Assembly (NCBI GenBank): GCA_944326315.1
Contig: CALVDP010000021.1
Span: 1-36,773, forward strand
Length of the DNA: 36,773 bases
DNA from: an uncultured Bacteroidales bacterium
GTDB taxonomy: Bacteria; Bacteroidota; Bacteroidia; Bacteroidales; UBA932
Direction: 5' to 3'
In this document: positions 26,416-35,879 of the stretch, piece by piece
Layout of the letters: each line of letters opens with the position of its first letter
Position numbering within the stretch: position 1 is the stretch's first letter
Notes under the pieces: generated by a model
What the model was told of the DNA's origin: nothing
The model's input: the letters and a program-made list of their open reading frames with translations, nothing else
The model's database searches: none
Translations under genes and position numbers: made by a program

Positions 26416-27225
26416 ATGAAATTGTCAAAATATATCATTGTGGCCGTGCTGGCCATGGCTGTGGGGACGCTTACGGCGTTTTCACAGGAATCGGACAGGA
26501 AGGATGTGCGCAGGGGGAACAGGCAGTTCAGGGACGGAAACTACAAGGAGGCTGTGGTCGATTACCAGAAGGCCCTGCTCAGGGATTCGTCTTCGTTCGC
26601 GGCCTCGTACAATCTTGCGAATGCCCTGTACCGGATGGAGAATTTCAACGAGGCCAGGGCTGTGCTGGATACGGTGGCGCAGGCTGCACCTCAATCCGGA
26701 TACGCTTCCGACTATTATTACAATACCGGAAATACCGCCGTGTCGCTCCAGGATTATGAGGCGGCGGTGAATGCCTACAGGGAGGCTCTGCTGCGGAATC
26801 CGGGAGACCTTGATGCCAAGGAAAACTATATTTATGCCAGAAAAAAACTGGAGGACCAGAACCGGCAGGAAAATCAGGACAATCAGGATAACAAGGACGA
26901 TCAGAACAATCAGAACAATCAGGATAATCAGGACAATCAGGGGGGCGGTGATGACAACCAGGACCAGAATGACCGGAATCAGGATAACAAGGACAACGGA
27001 GGGAATGAAGGAGACAACGGTCAGGAGAACCAGGATGACGGCCAGGGTGACAACAGGCAGCAACCCCAGTCAGGCCAGTCTCCACAGTCCCGTCCGCAGA
27101 TAAGCAAGCAGGCCGCGCAGCAGATGCTTAATGCCATAATGGCCAAGGAAAAAGAGACTCAGGACAAGGTGAAGAAGGAGAAGGCGGCCGTCTTGAAGTC
27201 AAAACAGCGGGAAAAGAACTGGTAA
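26416..27225 (+). CDS. batC: TPR protein BatC with Asn/Gln/Asp-rich tail
   Basis: A 269-aa exported protein. The signal peptide MKLSKYIIVAVLAMAVGTLTAFS supports ATG 26416, with GGAA just before it; ATG 26404 would add four residues. Residues about 30-145 form three TPR-like repeats (GNRQFRDGNYKEAVVDYQKAL, YNLANALYRMENFNEARAVL, YNTGNTAVSLQDYEAAVNAYREALL). Residues about 150-225 are an extreme N/Q/D/G-rich stretch, and the end is a charged helix. It probably scaffolds the periplasmic side of the Bat complex. The low-complexity part is encoded by imperfect AAT-CAG-GAC type repeats. Confidence 0.88.
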   Translation: MKLSKYIIVAVLAMAVGTLTAFSQESDRKDVRRGNRQFRDGNYKEAVVDYQKALLRDSSSFAASYNLANALYRMENFNEARAVLDTVAQAAPQSGYASDYYYNTGNTAVSLQDYEAAVNAYREALLRNPGDLDAKENYIYARKKLEDQNRQENQDNQDNKDDQNNQNNQDNQDNQGGGDDNQDQNDRNQDNKDNGGNEGDNGQENQDDGQGDNRQQPQSGQSPQSRPQISKQAAQQMLNAIMAKEKETQDKVKKEKAAVLKSKQREKNW

Positions 27226-27238
27226 CTTTATTTCATAT

Positions 27239-29836
27239 ATGAAGAAATTATTGCTGACACTAATTGTTGCGCTGCAGGCTGTGGCGATGTCTGCCCAGCT
27301 GAGGGTTGAGGTACCCGATGTTGTGGCCCTGGACGAACAGTTCAATGTGACGTTTATCTATGAAGGCGAGAATTCACCTTCCGGCTTCGAATGGTCCCAG
27401 GGTGATGATTTCCAGCTTGTCTGGGGGCCTCAGCAGGGCCGTTCGACCAGTATCCAGATCATTAACGGCAAGCGTACCAAGTCATCCCAGTTTACATATA
27501 CTTACATTCTTACTCCGAAGAAGACAGGCAAGTTCCAGATACCTGCAGCTACGGTCACTGTCAAGGGAAAGACCTATTCGGCAGGACCGGTGGGCGTCAC
27601 CGTAGTGTCGGAAGGTGCGTCTTCACAGCCTTCCGGAAGTCCTTCTTCCTCTGGAGGGCAGTCTTCGACAGACATATCCGACGACAATCTTTTCCTCAGC
27701 CTGACATTCAGTAAGCGCAATGTCGTGGTCGGCGAACCTATTGTCGCCACACTCAAACTGTACCAGAGGGTGAATATCGCAGGCTTTGAGGATGCCCGTT
27801 TCCCGTCTTTCAACGGCTTCTGGAATCAGGAAATAGAGGCTCCTACCAATATCGAATTCCATCGTGAGGAAAGAGACAACAAGATATACAATACAGCCTT
27901 GCTGAGGAAATATATCCTGATACCGCAGCAGTCAGGCACCCTGACCATTGATCCTGCCGAACTTGTATGTCTTGTGAATGTCAGGACTGTCTCAAGCGGG
28001 AGCGTCAGCATATTCGATGAGTTTTTCGATGAATACCGGACAGTGCGCAAGAGGGTGAGTACTCCGGCTGCCAGGATAAACGTGTCACCGCTTCCTGCCG
28101 GTGCTCCGGCATCGTTCAAGGGTGGTGTAGGACAGTTCAGCATATCTGCAAGGCTGAGCAAGGATTCGCTCAGGACGCATGATGCAGCCTCGCTGATAGT
28201 GAAGATAACGGGAAAGGGCAATGTCTCTCTGCTTGAAGAGCCGGATGTGGTATTCCCGCCGGACTTCGAGGTGTATGACACGAAGGTATCGGAGTCCATT
28301 GACAAGGCATCCGGAGGCGTTTCCGGAAGCAAGACTTACGAATTCCCGTTCATACCGAGAAGCGCAGGGGACTTTGCGATAGCTCCGATCAGGTACAGCT
28401 ATTATGACATCGGAGCAGGTAAATATGTCACTGTGGAGACTCCTGTCCTGCCTTTCACTGTAGCCAAGGGAAATGAAAGCGTATCTGCAGGCCCGGCTGC
28501 CGTTCCCGGGGTGGCACAGCGTGGCGTAAAGGACCTAAACCAGGATATCCGGTTCATAGATGTCAAGAATACGTCTCTGTCGCCCAAAGGGGACTTCTTC
28601 ACCGGGTCAGCCGCTTTCTGGGTGCTCTTCGGGCTGATAGTACTCTTGTCCGTTGCCATGTATTTCCTGATTGAATTCCTTACGGCACGCAGGGCGGATG
28701 TTGTCGGATCCAAGAACAGGGCAGCCACCAAGATGGCCAGGAAACGTCTGCACAAGGCTTCGGAATATCTGTCCAGGAATATCTATACGGCATTCTATGA
28801 GGAGCTTCACAAGGCTTTGACCGGATATATCTCCGATAAGCTGAACATGCCTGCCGCGGACTTTTCGAAGGACCGTGTGGCAGAAGAGCTTGCTGCAAGA
28901 GGTGTCCCGTCAGATGTAGTGGAGAGATTCTCCGCCGTAGTGGATGCCTGTGAGTTCGCCCGCTATGCTCCGGATGCCGGCAATGCGGCCATGGAGGCGC
29001 ATTACAAGGAGGCCGTGGAGGTGATATCATCGATAGATTCATATATGAAGAACAGAAAGAATATGTCTGCAGCCAGGGTCGTGACCGTATTCATGATGCT
29101 TGCTGTGCCGATGAGCGGCTTTGCTGCTGACAGTTATGTGGATTCCCTGTTCAGTGCGGCGAATACGGCTTATGCCGACGGACGCTGGCAGGATGCTGTG
29201 GATTCATATACGGCGGTCGAGGGGCTCGGCCTTGAGTCCGCAGCCTTGTACTGCAATCTCGGAAATGCATATTACAAGGCGGGTGATATGTCCAGGGCCA
29301 TACTTTATTATGAAAGGACACTGAAACTCGATCCGTCATATTCTGATGCACGGTACAACAGGACCGTAGTGTCGGATTTCATCCAGGACAGGATTGAACC
29401 GGTCCCGGAATTCATACTGAAGACATGGACAAGGAACCTTTGCTATGCTCTTGATTCAGATACATGGGCTGTTGCAGGGCTTGTGTTCGTGCTAATAACG
29501 GCTGTTTCCCTCCTTCTGCTTTTCCTGTCTGCATCATCGCTCGGACTGAGAAGGACGGGCTTCTTCTGCGCGATAGTCTTCTTCCTGCTTGCCGTGATGT
29601 CCATGTCGTTCGCATTCTGGCAGAAGTCGGACTATTCCAGGAAAGACGGGGCCATCATCATGACACCGGTGGTATCCGTGAAGAGTTCTCCTTCGTCAGA
29701 GACATCGACCGATCTGTTCATCCTTCATGAAGGTACCAAGGTGCAGATACTTGACGAGGTCGGGGACTGGAGGAACATCGAGCTTGCTGACGGCCGCCAG
29801 GGCTGGATGCGTTCTGAGGATATGGAGATAATCTGA
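27239..29836 (+). CDS. batD: Fused BatD-BatE protein
   Basis: An 865-aa protein that combines two proteins usually encoded separately. Residues 1-480 are BatD: signal peptide ending AMSA, repeated Ig-like beta domains, and a membrane segment at about 460-482. A helical cytosolic part follows (about 490-600). At 603-629 there is a second signal-like hydrophobic stretch starting MKNRKNMSAARVV, then BatE: TPR repeats (about 630-720), membrane segments near 743-765 and 772-792, and a C-terminal SH3-like domain (VVSVKSSPSSETSTDLFILHEG). The topology is consistent with one inserted chain. No stop, frameshift or internal ribosome site was seen at the joint. It is the last gene of the Bat operon. Confidence 0.85.
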   Translation: MKKLLLTLIVALQAVAMSAQLRVEVPDVVALDEQFNVTFIYEGENSPSGFEWSQGDDFQLVWGPQQGRSTSIQIINGKRTKSSQFTYTYILTPKKTGKFQIPAATVTVKGKTYSAGPVGVTVVSEGASSQPSGSPSSSGGQSSTDISDDNLFLSLTFSKRNVVVGEPIVATLKLYQRVNIAGFEDARFPSFNGFWNQEIEAPTNIEFHREERDNKIYNTALLRKYILIPQQSGTLTIDPAELVCLVNVRTVSSGSVSIFDEFFDEYRTVRKRVSTPAARINVSPLPAGAPASFKGGVGQFSISARLSKDSLRTHDAASLIVKITGKGNVSLLEEPDVVFPPDFEVYDTKVSESIDKASGGVSGSKTYEFPFIPRSAGDFAIAPIRYSYYDIGAGKYVTVETPVLPFTVAKGNESVSAGPAAVPGVAQRGVKDLNQDIRFIDVKNTSLSPKGDFFTGSAAFWVLFGLIVLLSVAMYFLIEFLTARRADVVGSKNRAATKMARKRLHKASEYLSRNIYTAFYEELHKALTGYISDKLNMPAADFSKDRVAEELAARGVPSDVVERFSAVVDACEFARYAPDAGNAAMEAHYKEAVEVISSIDSYMKNRKNMSAARVVTVFMMLAVPMSGFAADSYVDSLFSAANTAYADGRWQDAVDSYTAVEGLGLESAALYCNLGNAYYKAGDMSRAILYYERTLKLDPSYSDARYNRTVVSDFIQDRIEPVPEFILKTWTRNLCYALDSDTWAVAGLVFVLITAVSLLLLFLSASSLGLRRTGFFCAIVFFLLAVMSMSFAFWQKSDYSRKDGAIIMTPVVSVKSSPSSETSTDLFILHEGTKVQILDEVGDWRNIELADGRQGWMRSEDMEII

Positions 29837-29872
29837 CGTGCACCGCATGTCTGTCAATATGGAATACTGATT

Positions 29873-30799
29873 ATGAAAATGACATTTCTGGACGCCGCCA
29901 CTCTCGGTGACGTGTCTTTCGCTCCGATAGAAAGACTTGGCGAACTTGTCTGCTGGCCGGTATCTACTCCTGCCGAAGCCTTGGAAAGGGTAGCGGACTG
30001 TGATGTGCTTATTGTCAACAAGGTCAAGGTGACCAGCGGGCTCATTGATGCCGCACCCCGGCTCCGGCTGATATGTGAGGCGGCTACGGGGGTCAACAAT
30101 ATAGATCTCGACTATGCGGCTTCAAAGGGTATTCCGGTAAGGAATGTCGCTGGCTATTCTACGGAATCCGTGGTGCAGAGCACTTTCATGCACATACTCA
30201 GCCTTGTGGGGAAGCTGCCGTATTATGACTGGAAAGTCAAGAGCGGCAGGTATTCCTGGAGCGGGCTGTTCACTGATGTAAGCATGCCTTTCTTCGAGCT
30301 TTCCGGCAAGACCATGGGTATTGTCGGCATGGGGACGATAGGACACAGGGTAGCTGAGGTGGCCAGGGCTTTCGGTATGGATGTCATCTACTATTCGACT
30401 TCCGGTACCTCGCATTGCACGGACTATCCAAGTGTATCGCTGGAGCGTCTGATGTCGGATTCTGATGTCGTGTCGGTCCATGCCCCGCTGAATGAGAAGA
30501 CATCAGGCCTGATAGGTGAGAAGGAGCTGTCCCTTATGAAGCCTCATGCGGTTATAGTCAACATGGGGCGCGGTGGCATTGTGGATGAAGCTGCATTGGC
30601 CAGGGCCGTGGATGAGGGAGTTATCGCCGGCGCAGGCATGGATGTCTACACCGCAGAGCCGATGAATGTCAGGAACCCTCTTTCTCTTGCAAGACATCAG
30701 GAGCGTCTCTCTCTTACTCCACACACAGCATGGGCCTCGGTAGAGGCAAGGCGCAGGCTTGTGGACATGATTGCGGACAATATCTCCAAGGGATGGTAG
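29873..30799 (+). CDS. D-2-hydroxyacid dehydrogenase, NAD(P)-binding
   Basis: A 308-aa oxidoreductase that interconverts 2-hydroxy and 2-oxo acids. The nucleotide motif is GMGTIG at 152-157. The catalytic set is R233 (NMGRGG), E262 (AEP) and H284 (TPHTAW). The end of strand beta2 reads VIYYSTSG rather than having the usual Asp that favours NAD, so cofactor choice is uncertain. The substrate (glycerate, lactate or other) is not readable. A gene for a gamma-carbonic anhydrase follows after 12 nt. Confidence 0.9.
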   Translation: MKMTFLDAATLGDVSFAPIERLGELVCWPVSTPAEALERVADCDVLIVNKVKVTSGLIDAAPRLRLICEAATGVNNIDLDYAASKGIPVRNVAGYSTESVVQSTFMHILSLVGKLPYYDWKVKSGRYSWSGLFTDVSMPFFELSGKTMGIVGMGTIGHRVAEVARAFGMDVIYYSTSGTSHCTDYPSVSLERLMSDSDVVSVHAPLNEKTSGLIGEKELSLMKPHAVIVNMGRGGIVDEAALARAVDEGVIAGAGMDVYTAEPMNVRNPLSLARHQERLSLTPHTAWASVEARRRLVDMIADNISKGW

Positions 30800-30811
30800 G
30801 AGGATCGGAAT

Positions 30812-31318
30812 ATGATCATAAAGGAGCTCAGGGGACACAGACCCGTAATCGGCAGGGATGTCTTCATCGCGGACAATGCCGTGCTTGCAGGTGATGTCAC
30901 GGTCGGGGATGACTGCAGTATATGGTACGGTGCAGTCCTGAGAGGCGATGTCGGCAGCATTGTGCTTGGCGACAGGGTGAATGTCCAGGACGGGGCTGTG
31001 ATGCATGCCACAAACCACAAGTCTGTGGTCAGGATAGGGAATGACGTATCCATCGGCCACAATGCGATAGTGCACGGGGCCGTTATAGGCAATGACGTGC
31101 TGGTCGGCATGGGAGCCATAGTCATGGACAACGCCATAGTTCCTGACGGTACGGTCATCGGTGCCGGGGCGGTGGTCCTGGCGAATTCCGTGCTTGAACC
31201 CGGAGTCTATGCCGGTGTTCCTGCACGAAAGGTCAGGGACGGGTCCGATGCCGTCACTTCAATGGCCCGCGGAAATGCCGCAGGCTATATGGAATACAAG
31301 AGCTGGTACAAGGAATAA
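30812..31318 (+). CDS. Gamma-carbonic anhydrase family protein
   Basis: A 168-aa left-handed beta-helix trimer protein of the YrdA/PaaY/CaiE group. Hexapeptide repeats fill residues about 10-140. The three zinc histidines are H65 (MHAT), H83 (IGHN) and H88 (VHGA). Activity in this subgroup varies, so carbonic anhydrase function is not certain. It follows the dehydrogenase by 12 nt and ends 2 nt from the convergent guaA stop. Confidence 0.9.
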   Translation: MIIKELRGHRPVIGRDVFIADNAVLAGDVTVGDDCSIWYGAVLRGDVGSIVLGDRVNVQDGAVMHATNHKSVVRIGNDVSIGHNAIVHGAVIGNDVLVGMGAIVMDNAIVPDGTVIGAGAVVLANSVLEPGVYAGVPARKVRDGSDAVTSMARGNAAGYMEYKSWYKE

Positions 31319-31320
31319 TC

Positions 31321-32898
31321 TTATTCCCATTCGATGGTTGCCGGTGGTTTTGAACTGATGTCATATACTACCCTGTTCACTCCGCGCACCTTGTTGATGA
31401 TATCGTTGCTGACCTTGGCCATGAAGTCGTATGGCAGGTGCACCCAGTCAGCCGTCATGCCGTCTGTGGATATGACGGCGCGGAGGGCTATCGTATATTC
31501 GTAGGTGCGCTCGTCACCCATCACCCCGACGCTTTTTACAGGCAGCAGGATAGCTCCGGCCTGCCAGATCGAATCGTACAGGTTGTGTGCGGTGACGGTA
31601 GGGTCGGATGCGGAAGGTACCCCGTCTATCTTGTACTCCCTGAGCCCGCGGATATATATGTCGTCAGCCTCACGCAGTATCGCAAGCTTCTCCTTGGTAA
31701 TCTCCCCGAGAATCCTGATTGCAAGTGACGGCCCCGGGAAAGGGTGTCTCCCGATCAGTTCGTCCTTGATGCCGAGAGCCCTGCCGACCCTCCTGACTTC
31801 ATCCTTGAAAAGGGAGCGGAGCGGCTCGACTATCTTCAGGTTCATCTTTTCCGGAAGTCCGCCCACATTGTGGTGGGACTTGATTGTGGATGACGGCCCG
31901 TTGACTGATGCGGATTCTATGACATCAGGATATATTGTGCCTTGGGCAAGCCATCTTGCGTTCTCTATCTTGCGGGCATAGCTGTCGAATGTCTCGACGA
32001 AGAGCCTGCCGATGATTTTCCTTTTCTTCTCCGGCTCGGTGACGCCTGCCAGCTCTTCAAGGAATGCTTCCGATGCATCGGCCCCTATGACATTCAGCCC
32101 CATGTCTTTGTATGACGCCATCACATCTTCGAACTCGTTTTTGCGCAGCAGTCCGTTGTTCACGAATATGCAGGTCAGGTTGTGCCCGACAGCCTTGTTG
32201 AGGAGTACGGCGGCAACTGTCGAATCAACACCTCCGCTGAGGCCGAGGATCACCTTGTCGTTTCCGAGTTTTTCCTTGAGTTCCGCTATTGTGGTGTCTA
32301 CGAAAGAGGCCGGAGTCCAGTCTCCCTTGCATCCGCATATCCCGAGGGCGAAATTCGCAAGTATCCTGCTTCCTTCTGCCGTATGGTAGACTTCCGGATG
32401 GAACTGTACCGCGTATGTGTCTTCGCCTTTTATATGGTATGCAGCATTCGTGACGTCTGCCGTGGAGGCTATCACCTCCGCGTTTTCAGGAAGACGGGCT
32501 ATGGTGTCACCGTGCGACATCCATACCTGCGAATGGGAAAACACTCCCTTCAGCAGAGGTGAATCCGGCTTCGTGATATCCAGCATTGCGCGTCCGTACT
32601 CCCTTGCTATGGATGCGTCGACCTCACCGCCGTACCTGTAGGCAAGATATTGTGCTCCGTAGCATATCCCGAGCAGCGGGAATCTTCCCTTGATACCCTC
32701 CAGGTCTGCCTGCGGGGCATTGGCATCCCTTACCGAGAACGGACTTCCGGAGAGTATTATTCCTTTCACACTGCCGTCAAGTGCAGGGATCTTGTTGAAC
32801 GGATATATCTCACAGTATACGTTAAGCTCCCGGAGCCTCCGTCCAATGAGCTGCGTCACCTGCGAGCCGAAATCAAGGATTATGATTTTTTCAGTCAT
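31321..32898 (-). CDS. guaA: GMP synthase (glutamine-hydrolysing)
   Basis: A 525-aa enzyme that makes GMP from XMP, ATP and glutamine. The class I glutamine amidotransferase domain has C79 in GICYGAQ and H167/E169 in FHPEV. The ATP-pyrophosphatase motif LSGGVDST starts at about 220, and the dimerisation domain ends TIEWE. The start is ATG 32898, giving [13 protein letters not shown]; the frame extends 19 codons further but runs through the promoter. Length is normal. Confidence 0.97.
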   Translation of the reverse strand: MTEKIIILDFGSQVTQLIGRRLRELNVYCEIYPFNKIPALDGSVKGIILSGSPFSVRDANAPQADLEGIKGRFPLLGICYGAQYLAYRYGGEVDASIAREYGRAMLDITKPDSPLLKGVFSHSQVWMSHGDTIARLPENAEVIASTADVTNAAYHIKGEDTYAVQFHPEVYHTAEGSRILANFALGICGCKGDWTPASFVDTTIAELKEKLGNDKVILGLSGGVDSTVAAVLLNKAVGHNLTCIFVNNGLLRKNEFEDVMASYKDMGLNVIGADASEAFLEELAGVTEPEKKRKIIGRLFVETFDSYARKIENARWLAQGTIYPDVIESASVNGPSSTIKSHHNVGGLPEKMNLKIVEPLRSLFKDEVRRVGRALGIKDELIGRHPFPGPSLAIRILGEITKEKLAILREADDIYIRGLREYKIDGVPSASDPTVTAHNLYDSIWQAGAILLPVKSVGVMGDERTYEYTIALRAVISTDGMTADWVHLPYDFMAKVSNDIINKVRGVNRVVYDISSKPPATIEWE

Positions 32899-32928
32899 TA
32901 TAAATGGGCTTCTAAGAAAAGTCAGGTG

Positions 32929-32936
32929 CAAAAATA
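32929..32936 (-). promoter_or_regulatory. -7 element for guaA
   Basis: On the minus strand TATTTTTG, a full TAnnTTTG match, 30 nt before the ATG. The -33 box is weak. It shares a 276-bp gap with the divergent typA promoter. Confidence 0.5.
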
Positions 32937-32978
32937 ATATAAAAACTTCGTTCACGACAGGAAAAAACTGATAAAAAC

Positions 32979-33009
32979 TTTATTTTAATTCGAGAATTTT
33001 CTACTTTTG
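32979..33009 (+). promoter_or_regulatory. Promoter for typA
   Basis: TTTA at 32979-32982 (one mismatch to TTTG), 19 bp, then TACTTTTG at 33002-33009, a full -7 match. It predicts a leader of about 160 nt before the typA ATG at 33175. Confidence 0.6.
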
Positions 33010-33123
33010 CACTCCGTTTTTCAATGACGCTGCAGTCCGTCTGTGCTGGAATTCAGCGCAATAACTTTCCGGAACATATTCAGGACGTCGGGAAGGATGC
33101 CTGCAGCCGGGAAATATCACGGC

Positions 33124-33149
33124 AGACAGCCTGTTGCGGCATGCTGTCT
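33124..33149 (+). other. Hairpin in the typA leader
   Basis: AGACAGC (33124-33130) pairs with GCTGTCT (33143-33149) around a 12-nt loop, 26 nt before the typA ATG. It could affect translation; no known riboswitch or thermometer was recognised. Confidence 0.35.
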
Positions 33150-33174
33150 TGTTTACAGAGAATATATTTATTGT

Positions 33175-34974
33175 ATGGAAATCAGGAATATTGCAATCAT
33201 CGCACACGTCGACCATGGCAAGACCACGCTTGTGGACCGCATGATATATCAGGCGAAGCAGGCGCGCGAAGACAAGATGGGTGAGCTTATACTCGACAAC
33301 AACGATATCGAGAGGGAAAGAGGCATTACAATTCTGGCGAAGAATGTGTCTGTCCCGTACAAGGGAGTCAAGATCAATGTCATTGATACTCCGGGGCACA
33401 GCGATTTCGGAGGAGAGGTGGAGCGTGTGCTCAACATGGCGGACGGAGTCCTGCTGCTGGTGGATGCCTTTGAAGGATGTATGCCGCAGACCAGGTTCGT
33501 GCTCCAGAAGGCGATTGAAATGGGCAAGAAGCCGATAGTGGTCATCAACAAGGTGGACAAGCAGAACTGCCGGCCTGACGAGGTGCAGGAGGAGGTCTTC
33601 GACCTGATGTTCTCGCTCAATGCCACTGACGACCAGCTGGACTTCAAGACTTTGTACGGAAGCGCGAAGCAGGGATGGATGTCATACGACTGGAGAAAGC
33701 CGACATCCGACATTACACCGCTGCTGGATACCATATTGTCGGAGATACCTGCTCCGGCCCATAATCCGGGCACTCCGCAGATGCTGATTTCTTCCCTTGA
33801 ATATTCCCCGTATGTGGGCCGTATAGCCGTGGGCAGGGTGACCAGGGGAGAGCTCAGATCAGGCATGAACATAAGTCTCTGCAAGAGATACGATATAATA
33901 CAGAAGCAGAAGATCCGCGACCTTATGGTCTTTGACGGACTCGGCAAGACCAAGGTCGATACAGTGCAATGTGGTGACATATGTGCTGTCGTGGGACTGG
34001 AAGGCTTCGAGATAGGCGACACGGTGGCCGACTATGAGAATCCGGAGCCGCTTCCTCCTATCGAAGTGGATGAGCCGACCATGAGCATGCTTTTCTGTAT
34101 CAACAATTCGCCGTTCTTCGGGCGGGAAGGGAAATACGTGACATCAAGGCACCTGAAGGAAAGGCTCGAAAAGGAGCTTGAGAAAAATCTCGCCCTCAGG
34201 GTGAAGCCGGGACCCAACGCTGATTCCTTCATTGTATACGGAAGGGGAGTGCTGCATCTGTCCGTGCTTATAGAGACCATGCGAAGGGAAGGATTCGAGC
34301 TCCAGGTCGGCCAGCCGAAAGTCCTGGACAAGACCATCAACGGGCAGCGCTGCGAGCCGATTGAGAACCTCACCATAGAAGTCCCGGAGGAATTTGTAGG
34401 TAAGGCCATCGAAATTTCGACCAGAAGGAAGGGCGCCCTTATCCACATGGAGACAAGAGGAGACAGGACGCATCTTGACTTCGATATTCCTGCCAGGGGA
34501 CTCATGGGGCTCAGAAGCAATCTCCTCACCGCTACCCAGGGCGAGGCGGTGGTAGCCCACAGGTTCAAGGGATACGAGCCATACAAGGGTGATATCGAGA
34601 GCAGGACCAACGGGTCGCTTGTGTCTCTGGAGACTGGTGTTGCCGTGGCCTATTCGATGGACAAGCTGCAGGACAGGGGACGTTTCTTCGTAAATCCTGG
34701 AGATGAGATATATGCAGGTCAGGTCGTCGGGGAGCATACAAGGGAGAGGGATCTCAATATCAATATATGCAAGACGAAGAAGCTGACCAACATGAGGGCA
34801 TCCGGAAGCGATGACAAGGTAATGCTTCCGCCGCCAGTGATATTTTCCCTGGAAGAGGCTCTGGAATATATCCAGGAAGACGAGCTTGTGGAGGTTACGC
34901 CTAAATCTATGAGAATCAGGAAAATTATCCTTGATGAAATAGAAAGAAAGCGAAAAAGTGGAAATTTAGATTGA
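33175..34974 (+). CDS. typA: Translational GTPase TypA/BipA
   Basis: A 599-aa ribosome-associated GTPase. G1 is AHVDHGKTT (10-18), the switch I region is RERGITI, G3 is DTPGHSDF from D71, and G4 is NKVDK. Domains II, III, V and the BipA-specific C-terminal domain follow (RGLMGLRSNLLTATQG). I chose ATG 33175 (MEIRNIAIIAHVDHG) because it gives the family N-terminus; a 45-codon upstream extension covers the leader and is not conserved. The role is growth at low temperature or under stress, and ribosome assembly, by family. Confidence 0.96.
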   Translation: MEIRNIAIIAHVDHGKTTLVDRMIYQAKQAREDKMGELILDNNDIERERGITILAKNVSVPYKGVKINVIDTPGHSDFGGEVERVLNMADGVLLLVDAFEGCMPQTRFVLQKAIEMGKKPIVVINKVDKQNCRPDEVQEEVFDLMFSLNATDDQLDFKTLYGSAKQGWMSYDWRKPTSDITPLLDTILSEIPAPAHNPGTPQMLISSLEYSPYVGRIAVGRVTRGELRSGMNISLCKRYDIIQKQKIRDLMVFDGLGKTKVDTVQCGDICAVVGLEGFEIGDTVADYENPEPLPPIEVDEPTMSMLFCINNSPFFGREGKYVTSRHLKERLEKELEKNLALRVKPGPNADSFIVYGRGVLHLSVLIETMRREGFELQVGQPKVLDKTINGQRCEPIENLTIEVPEEFVGKAIEISTRRKGALIHMETRGDRTHLDFDIPARGLMGLRSNLLTATQGEAVVAHRFKGYEPYKGDIESRTNGSLVSLETGVAVAYSMDKLQDRGRFFVNPGDEIYAGQVVGEHTRERDLNINICKTKKLTNMRASGSDDKVMLPPPVIFSLEEALEYIQEDELVEVTPKSMRIRKIILDEIERKRKSGNLD

Positions 34975-35000
34975 TTTTATAAAAATTATATATATCTTTG
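34971..35000 (+). promoter_or_regulatory. Promoter for the yceD-rpmF-tRNA-ridA unit
   Basis: TTG at 34971-34973, 19 bp, then TATCTTTG at 34993-35000, a full TAnnTTTG match. The -33 box overlaps the typA stop. The predicted leader is about 18 nt. Confidence 0.65.
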
Positions 35001-35024
35001 CACGCTCAAATCTGTTTACGGGTT

Positions 35025-35567
35025 ATGAACAAGAATGATTTTCTTCTGCCTTTAAATGGATTGGTCCATGGACGGACCAGACGCGACCTGCGGGTCGGCA
35101 AGGAGTTTTTTGAAAGCTTTGGCAATACCGAGATTCTGGATGCGGATCTCATGGCTTCTGTCGAGACAGAGAAGTCCGGAAGTTATACGGGCGTCGATTG
35201 TCATGTGTCGGGAAATGTGCAGGTGGCTTGTGACAGGTGTCTTGATCCGGTGCTGATACCCGTGGAGACGGATGCAATGCTGACAGTCAAGTTCGGGGAC
35301 GGTGATGACGGGGAAAATGCGGAGGATGATTCTTCCGGCCGTGAGGTGGTCTGGCTTGCCGGGGAAGATGCCGTGCTCGACATGGCACAGGTGATATACG
35401 ATTATGTATGTCTGTCGCTTCCTCCAAGACGTTTCCATCCTGACGGAGAATGCAATCAGGAGGTGATGAAGTACCTGATGTCCGGAATAAAGGTGTCTGG
35501 AGGGGGTGATGTTAAGACGGAAAGTCCCTTTGCGTCCCTGAAGGATATTCTCGGCGGGAAAGCTTGA
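35025..35567 (+). CDS. DUF177 (YceD-like) protein
   Basis: A 180-aa protein of the family encoded next to rpmF in many bacteria and linked to 23S rRNA/L32 assembly. The conserved C69-D-R-C72 pair and the C-terminal SPFASLKDIL motif are visible. Asp/Glu-rich stretches lie at about 90-125. ATG 35025 was chosen; an upstream TTG at 34998 lies inside the -7 element. rpmF follows after 33 nt. Confidence 0.9.
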   Translation: MNKNDFLLPLNGLVHGRTRRDLRVGKEFFESFGNTEILDADLMASVETEKSGSYTGVDCHVSGNVQVACDRCLDPVLIPVETDAMLTVKFGDGDDGENAEDDSSGREVVWLAGEDAVLDMAQVIYDYVCLSLPPRRFHPDGECNQEVMKYLMSGIKVSGGGDVKTESPFASLKDILGGKA

Positions 35568-35600
35568 ACATATTTTGGAACGTAAAAATTGTAATATAAA

Positions 35601-35783
35601 ATGGCACATCCGAAACACAAGGTCTCAAAACAGAGAAGAGACAAGAGAAGAACACATGATAAGGCAGTGGTTCCTACTACGGCAACCTGCTCTAACTGTG
35701 GTGCGACCGTTCTGTATCATAGAGTATGCCCTGAGTGCGGATACTACAGAGGTCGTCAGATTATCCAGAAGAGTGCCGAATAG
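35601..35783 (+). CDS. rpmF: 50S ribosomal protein L32
   Basis: A 60-aa ribosomal protein. The start [17 protein letters not shown] is canonical, and the zinc ribbon has all four cysteines (C30, C33, C43, C46), so this is the zinc-binding form. It sits between DUF177 and a tRNA gene 18 nt downstream; no terminator lies between them. Confidence 0.97.
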   Translation: MAHPKHKVSKQRRDKRRTHDKAVVPTTATCSNCGATVLYHRVCPECGYYRGRQIIQKSAE

Positions 35784-35801
35784 GCAGACCCTTCTGTAAA
35801 T

Positions 35802-35873
35802 GGTCCCGTAGTTCAACGGATAGAATGGAAGTTTCCTAAACTTTAGATAGCAGTTCGATTCTGCTCGGGACTA
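35802..35873 (+). tRNA. tRNA-Arg, anticodon CCT
   Basis: The cloverleaf was folded by hand. Acceptor GGTCCCG/CGGGACT (first pair G-T), D stem GTTC/GAAT, anticodon stem GAAGT/ACTTT with loop TTCCTAA (anticodon CCT, codon AGG), T stem AGCAG/CTGCT with loop TTCGATT, and discriminator A. The 3' CCA is not encoded. It lies 18 nt after rpmF and 6 nt before ridA. Confidence 0.93.
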
Positions 35874-35879
35874 CAAGTT

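Noticed and set aside
26482-27063. 193-aa minus-strand ORF rich in Val/Ile/Leu
   Set aside because: It is the complement of the BatC Asn/Gln/Asp-rich repeat; hydrophobic composition is a by-product of reading that repeat backward.
33043-33174. 45-residue N-terminal extension of TypA
   Set aside because: Canonical TypA starts at MEIRNIAIIAHVDHGKTT; the extension covers the leader and hairpin and lacks family similarity.
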